Part shown: positions 13,736 through 16,634 of the stretch, piece after piece
How positions within the stretch are numbered: position 1 is the stretch's first letter
Layout: each line of letters opens with the position of its first letter
DNA from: CAZWRF01 sp964636095
GTDB taxonomy: Bacteria; Patescibacteriota; Minisyncoccia; JAHISW01; Tagabacteraceae
Direction: 5' to 3'
DNA length: 16,634 bases
NCBI GenBank assembly: GCA_964636095.1
Contig: CAZWRF010000016.1
Location: forward strand, 1 to 16,634
Made by a program: the position numbers and the translations under genes
The notes under the pieces: model-generated
Databases searched by the model: none
The model's input: only the letters and a program-made list of their open reading frames with translations
Told to the model about the DNA's origin: nothing

Positions 13736-13746
13736 CAGAAATAAAC

Positions 13747-13779
13747 AAAAAAGCGGACGCAAAAGCGCCGGCTTTTTTT
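13747..13779 (+). terminator. Terminator after the secreted protein gene
   Basis: Hairpin with outer stem AAAAAAGC/GCTTTTTT, an imperfect internal loop and inner stem CGC/GCG around AAAA, followed by a T run on the plus strand. It starts about 11 bases after the stop codon. Confidence 0.8.
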
Positions 13780-13817
13780 ATTTTCGTCTCCAGTAAATAA
13801 GTCTAAGTTTTTAAGCG

Positions 13818-13842
13818 TACTTAGGTGTCCGACACCTAAGTA
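13818..13842. repeat. 25-bp palindrome
   Basis: TACTTAGGTGTC and GACACCTAAGTA form perfect 12-bp arms around a single C. It lies between two terminator hairpins in the space between convergent genes. It could be a protein-binding site, a remnant of a small mobile or repeat element, or an RNA hairpin; the core GGTGTCCGACACC is suited to searching the rest of the genome. Confidence 0.85.
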
Positions 13843-13871
13843 AAAATCCTGTGCAAAAACAGGATTTTTTT
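13842..13871. terminator. Bidirectional terminator between convergent genes
   Basis: A 10-bp stem (AAAAATCCTG at 13842-13851 against CAGGATTTTT at 13860-13869) with an 8-base loop. Plus strand: seven T follow. Minus strand: five T follow, so it can also end the 185-aa gene at 13920. Confidence 0.85.
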
Positions 13872-13874
13872 GTG

Positions 13875-13901
13875 AAGCGCTAACTGCGCTTTTTATTTTT
13901 T
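13875..13901 (+). terminator. Third hairpin with T-rich tail, plus orientation
   Basis: AAGCGC (13875-13880), 5-base loop, GCGCTT (13886-13891), then a T-rich run on the plus strand. The minus strand has no T run after the stem, so it acts for plus-strand transcripts. Confidence 0.6.
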
Positions 13902-13919
13902 ATCTGTTGATTGGTTAAA

Positions 13920-14477
13920 TCAAGAAAGTTTCTCTTTGGAATAGTCCTTAATTGGATCTGTGACTTCCTTTAGCCTCCAGCGAAATTTGCAGAAATCACA
14001 CCCCAAAATATATTCATCATCCTCTTCGTTCCGGGTCAAGCGCGGATTGTGTCTTCTGTCGTTAAGACAGGTCGACATAATCTGAAGAACTTGAAAATAC
14101 GGAGTGGCAAAAGAGGAAAAGCCAACGAGTTCCATCAGCTTCATTTCATGTCCAAATTGAACCTCAAGCTGAATCCTAGGCTTCATATCACACATTCCCA
14201 CATTTTCAATCCTTGCGGTTATTTTAAAACTATCGTTACTGACAGAGAAACCGCCCAAATCATCTAAAAAATAAGTATGAATATTCCCCGTCGGGATGTG
14301 TTTTAATACAATGAAATTATTTTCTCGTACGGCCATATCAAACTGCAGGTCAACGAGCTCCATGTGTCTTTTTTCTCCGGTTGATTTTATAAACACACTT
14401 ACTTTTTCGCCGATACGGTTCCGTAGGTCTTCCAGAGTCCAATTCTTCCCTTTTTTCGCCTTTCTTTTTGCCAGCAT
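13920..14477 (-). CDS. Hypothetical protein, 185 aa, with C-terminal Cys/His cluster
   Basis: The ATG at 14477 has AAGGAGG 8 bases upstream, and a promoter lies at 14516-14544. The protein begins with a basic stretch (MLAKRKAKKGKNW), then NWTLEDLRNRIGEKVSVFI at 12-30, and a region likely rich in beta strands (FIVLKHIPTGNIHTYFLDD at 55-73). The C-terminal part has C137, H143, C160 and C163, with CDFCKFRW at 160-167; spacing and the CxxC suggest a possible zinc site. No signal peptide or membrane segment, so cytoplasmic. Not recognised as any family. It directly follows rplD on the same strand; no terminator is visible after rplD, so read-through from the S10 operon may also express it. Confidence 0.87.
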   Translation of the reverse strand: MLAKRKAKKGKNWTLEDLRNRIGEKVSVFIKSTGEKRHMELVDLQFDMAVRENNFIVLKHIPTGNIHTYFLDDLGGFSVSNDSFKITARIENVGMCDMKPRIQLEVQFGHEMKLMELVGFSSFATPYFQVLQIMSTCLNDRRHNPRLTRNEEDDEYILGCDFCKFRWRLKEVTDPIKDYSKEKLS

Positions 14478-14515
14478 ATTTCCTTCCTCCTTCTCAAAGT
14501 TCTGAATTTTTCTAA

Positions 14516-14544
14516 TTTATAGCAGTTTGCGCCCGAAAAATCAA
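14516..14544 (-). promoter_or_regulatory. Promoter for the 185-aa Cys/His protein gene
   Basis: -35 TTGATT (14539-14544), a 17-base spacer and -10 TATAAA (14516-14521) on the minus strand. The leader is about 30 bases. The remaining 14545-14674 up to the rplD stop is AT-rich and shows no gene or hairpin. Confidence 0.6.
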
Positions 14545-14674
14545 TAAAAATTTCCAAACCTAATCTATTTCAGGCGATAGCCATAAATAAATGAGGTTTT
14601 TATTTACATGTCAGTCCTTGAAATTTAATCAAAGCAAAATAAAAACAAACCATAATAACAACAAGGAGAAATTT

Positions 14675-15319
14675 TTACTTTACTTCTTTGAGAGACTCTT
14701 TTGAAAAAATAAGATACTTGTTGTTCAAAATATCCAAAACGTTCAAGTTGCGCGATTCGCCGACTTCAATGCCGGGAAGATTGTTGAACGCCCGGCTGAC
14801 GTTGGCGTCTTTTCCCTTGGTGAGAAACACTCCCCTGTTCCTGCTTTTTCCGGCCAGCTTTCCAAACCCCTCTATTTTGCCGAGGTTTTTTACAATCATG
14901 TCGGCCTCTTTTGTCTTCGGCTCTTTGAGCTTAAGTTCGTCCAAAACCAATATCTGATTGTTTTTCAGCTTCTCTGAAAGAGCTACATAAAAGGCCTTTT
15001 TCATCATTTTCTTGTTTATTTTCTTTTTGTAGTTTTTTTCTTTGAGCGGTCCGTGAGTAACTCCGCCGCCAACCCAAATGGGCGACCTTGAGGAACCGTG
15101 TCTGGCCCGGCCTGTGCCTTTCTGTCTCCAAGGCTTAGCCCCGCCGCCCCTTACTTCGGCCCGCGTTTTGGCATGGGCAATAACCACTCTTTTGTTGGCG
15201 TTCATTGAAACAGCAACCTGGTGCAAAAGGTCCTCATTCATTGGAACGGCGAAAATTTCCTTGGAAACTTTCGCTTTTCCTACTTCTTCGCCCTTTTGGT
15301 TGTATACCGTTATGTCCAT
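14675..15319 (-). CDS. rplD: 50S ribosomal protein L4
   Basis: 214 aa. Seen: ITVYNQKGEEVGKAKVSKE at 3-21, the loop EVRGGGAKPWRQKGTGRARH that reaches into the exit tunnel, GSSRSPIWVGGGVTHGP, and the C-terminal globular half with GVFLTKGKDANVSRAFNNLP. In E. coli L4 also represses its own S10 operon; no matching leader is recognised here. In the canonical order rplW would follow at once, but about 2.5 kb of other genes intervene. Two bases separate it from rplC; no Shine-Dalgarno. Confidence 0.97.
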   Translation of the reverse strand: MDITVYNQKGEEVGKAKVSKEIFAVPMNEDLLHQVAVSMNANKRVVIAHAKTRAEVRGGGAKPWRQKGTGRARHGSSRSPIWVGGGVTHGPLKEKNYKKKINKKMMKKAFYVALSEKLKNNQILVLDELKLKEPKTKEADMIVKNLGKIEGFGKLAGKSRNRGVFLTKGKDANVSRAFNNLPGIEVGESRNLNVLDILNNKYLIFSKESLKEVK

Positions 15320-15321
15320 AA

Positions 15322-15870
15322 TTAGATTGTTCGTATTTCAATTAATGTGCCTTTTCTCCCCGGAATAGCTCCGCTAACCAAAAGCTCGTTTGTATCTTTG
15401 TTTATTTTCAAAATCTTTAGATTTTTTACCGTTACCCTGTCCGACCCCATTCTTCCGGGCATCTTTCTTCCCTTGTAAACTTTTGCCGAGCCCATGTCGC
15501 CTATAGAGCCTCCTTCCCTTTCCGAATGCTTTTGCCCGTGAGTTCTCGGACCGCCGTGAAAACCGTGTCTTTTTACCACTCCCTGGAAGCCTTTGCCTTT
15601 TGATATTCCGCTAACTATTATTTTGTCTCCTTCATCAAACATCGAAACATCTATTTTGTCGCCTTTTTTAAAATCATCCGTTTTGTTCATCCTGAACTCT
15701 TTTTTCTTTTTACCCGTGGAAACCTGCACGGAAACATATCCGTCTTTCTCGGCTGTTTTTACTTGGGAAACAATATTCGGCTCGGCCAAAACCAAAGTTA
15801 CCGGGTGAACATTCCCCTCATCATCAAATATCTGCGTCATTTTTTGCTTTGTTCCCAATATAAATTTCAT
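15322..15870 (-). CDS. rplC: 50S ribosomal protein L3, short form
   Basis: 182 aa against about 205-210 in most bacteria. Seen: MKFILGTKQKMTQIFDDEG start, the central GISKGKGFQGVVKRHGFHGG at 87-106 with the following HGQKHSEREGGSIGD, and KGRKMPGRMGSDRVTVKNL. These parts form the finger that approaches the peptidyl transferase centre. The shortening lies mainly in the globular N-terminal domain. A strong hairpin at 15889-15915 stands between it and rpsJ. Confidence 0.97.
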   Translation of the reverse strand: MKFILGTKQKMTQIFDDEGNVHPVTLVLAEPNIVSQVKTAEKDGYVSVQVSTGKKKKEFRMNKTDDFKKGDKIDVSMFDEGDKIIVSGISKGKGFQGVVKRHGFHGGPRTHGQKHSEREGGSIGDMGSAKVYKGRKMPGRMGSDRVTVKNLKILKINKDTNELLVSGAIPGRKGTLIEIRTI

Positions 15871-15888
15871 TTTTTGTTTTCTCTTAGC

Positions 15889-15915
15889 AAAACCCCCGCC
15901 CGAGGCGGGGGTTTT
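15889..15915 (-). terminator. Strong hairpin between rpsJ and rplC, possible attenuator
   Basis: A perfect 12-bp stem (AAAACCCCCGCC at 15889-15900 against GGCGGGGGTTTT at 15904-15915) with a 3-base loop starts 2 bases after the rpsJ stop. On the minus strand only four T follow before GCTAAG, so it may be a partial terminator or an RNA-stability element rather than a full stop. It shares the CCCCCGC core of the terminator at 1925-1959. The next gene, rplC, begins 18 bases further on with no visible new promoter. Confidence 0.7.
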
Positions 15916-15917
15916 GT

Positions 15918-16274
15918 CTAAATGGATTTAACTTCTATATCCACCCCCGCGGGCAAACTAAGACTTGTCAGCGAGTCAATCACTTTTGGGTTCGGATTTA
16001 TAATATCCAGGAGCCTCTTATGAATTCTCATCTCGAATTGCTCCCTGGCATCTTTATGAACAAAAGTAGACCTGTTTACGGTATATTTTTTAAATTCGGT
16101 CGGTAAAGGCACCGGCCCGATATATTCAATACCGGCCCTGTCTATTGTTTCCACTATCTGTTTCAAGCTGTTGTCCAGTACCTTGTGGTCATAGGCCTTT
16201 ACCCGGATTCGCAGCTTTTGCGTTTCCTTCACATCTTTCTTGCTTTTTTTCGTTTCTTTTTTAGGTGCCGCCAT
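15918..16274 (-). CDS. rpsJ: 30S ribosomal protein S10
   Basis: 118 aa from the ATG at 16274; a TTG two codons upstream is less likely. Seen: [20 protein letters not shown] shortly after the start, [18 protein letters not shown], the [19 protein letters not shown] stretch, and [11 protein letters not shown] at the end. Residues 1-19 are an extra Lys-rich tail ([19 protein letters not shown]). S10 is in the 30S head and, in other bacteria, binds NusB in transcription antitermination. It lies after tuf as in the usual str-S10 order. The leader consists of a heptamer repeat with no Shine-Dalgarno. Confidence 0.96.
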   Translation of the reverse strand: MAAPKKETKKSKKDVKETQKLRIRVKAYDHKVLDNSLKQIVETIDRAGIEYIGPVPLPTEFKKYTVNRSTFVHKDAREQFEMRIHKRLLDIINPNPKVIDSLTSLSLPAGVDIEVKSI

Positions 16275-16278
16275 TCTC

Positions 16279-16313
16279 AATTCTTAATTCTTAATTCGTG
16301 ATTCTTAATTCTT
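16279..16313. repeat. Tandem heptamer repeat, five AATTCTT units
   Basis: Five consecutive 7-base units: three perfect AATTCTT, one AATTCGT and one GATTCTT. On the coding strand this is AAGAATT repeated. It fills nearly all the space between the tuf stop and the rpsJ start; the GAGAATG holding the rpsJ ATG looks like a degenerate sixth unit. Confidence 0.9.
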
Positions 16314-16314
16314 G

Positions 16315-16634
16315 TTATTTGACTATTTTTGTTACCACTCCGGCGCCTACTGTTTTTCCTCCTTCCCGAACTGCAAATCTTTGCTTCTCTTCAAGGGCTA
16401 TCGGCGACATCAGCTTCACTTTGAAAGTAACGGTGTCGCCGGGCATAACCATTTCCGTGCCTTCAGCCAGCGTAACTTCGCCGGTGACATCGGTGGTTCG
16501 AATGTAAAACTGAGGCTTGTAACCGGAGAAAAACGGCGTGTGCCTTCCTCCTTCTTCCTTGGTTAAAATGTAAACTTCCGATTCAAACTCCGTGTGAGGA
16601 GTAATGGAACCGGGCTTGGCCAAAACTTGGCCTC
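16315..16634 (-). CDS. tuf: Elongation factor Tu, C-terminal part (5' end outside window)
   Basis: The frame is open to the right edge; 106 codons plus stop are present. Seen: [49 protein letters not shown] and the C-terminal [17 protein letters not shown] split over the end. These belong to domains 2-3 of EF-Tu, which delivers aminoacyl-tRNA to the ribosome; the GTPase domain lies outside. The partner gene rpsJ follows 40 bases later. Confidence 0.98.
   Translation of the reverse strand, partial: GQVLAKPGSITPHTEFESEVYILTKEEGGRHTPFFSGYKPQFYIRTTDVTGEVTLAEGTEMVMPGDTVTFKVKLMSPIALEEKQRFAVREGGKTVGAGVVTKIVK

Noticed and set aside
12152..14674. Mobile element explaining the inserted block
   Set aside because: No transposase, integrase, terminal inverted repeats or target duplication could be found at the block edges.
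14591..14704. 37-codon plus-strand frame starting in the rplD-downstream gap
   Set aside because: It runs into the antisense of rplD, has no Shine-Dalgarno or promoter and an AT-driven composition.

Overview
The window looks like chromosomal DNA of a candidate-phyla-radiation (Patescibacteria, probably Parcubacteria-like) bacterium. The evidence is an S10-spc ribosomal protein cluster that lacks L30 between S5 and L15, a short L3, an S3 that begins [13 protein letters not shown], a zinc-type S14, an L23 with a long charged N-terminal tail, and very tight gene packing. The lineage is inferred from these traits only. No rRNA, tRNA, CRISPR array or insertion sequence was seen.

Layout, read right to left because nearly everything lies on the minus strand. 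The 3' end of tuf (EF-Tu) at 16634-16315 is followed by rpsJ, rplC and rplD. The canonical rplW should come next, but a 2.5-kb block (14674-12152) intervenes. It holds four unrecognised genes: a 185-aa Cys/His-containing protein (minus), a 189-aa secreted protein (plus), a 38-aa single-span membrane peptide (minus) and a 185-aa multi-span membrane protein (minus). They have their own promoters and terminators, and a palindrome sits among them. The block ends with a terminator, followed by a new promoter that restarts the ribosomal run at rplW: rplB, rpsS, rplV, rpsC (crossed by a 10-N assembly gap), rplP, rpmC, rpsQ, rplN, rplX, rplE, rpsN, rpsH, rplF, rplR, rpsE, rplO, secY, adk, map. These genes overlap or lie a few bases apart, as in one long transcript.

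After map, a promoter reading TTGACA-17-TAGTAT drives a separate 54-aa gene closed by a strong terminator. Then come ruvX (YqgF-type pre-16S rRNA nuclease), an ALG5-like family 2 glycosyltransferase and a GalT-type nucleotidyltransferase cut by the window edge. The alpha-operon genes (infA, rpmJ, rpsM, rpsK, rpsD, rpoA, rplQ) do not follow map here.

Initiation signals fall into distinct groups. Ribosomal protein genes mostly lack a Shine-Dalgarno sequence. Several genes (glycosyltransferase, ruvX, the 38-aa gene, perhaps adk) have a -10 element ending only 6-8 bases before the ATG, which suggests leaderless mRNAs. Two genes in the inserted block carry a perfect 10-base Shine-Dalgarno.
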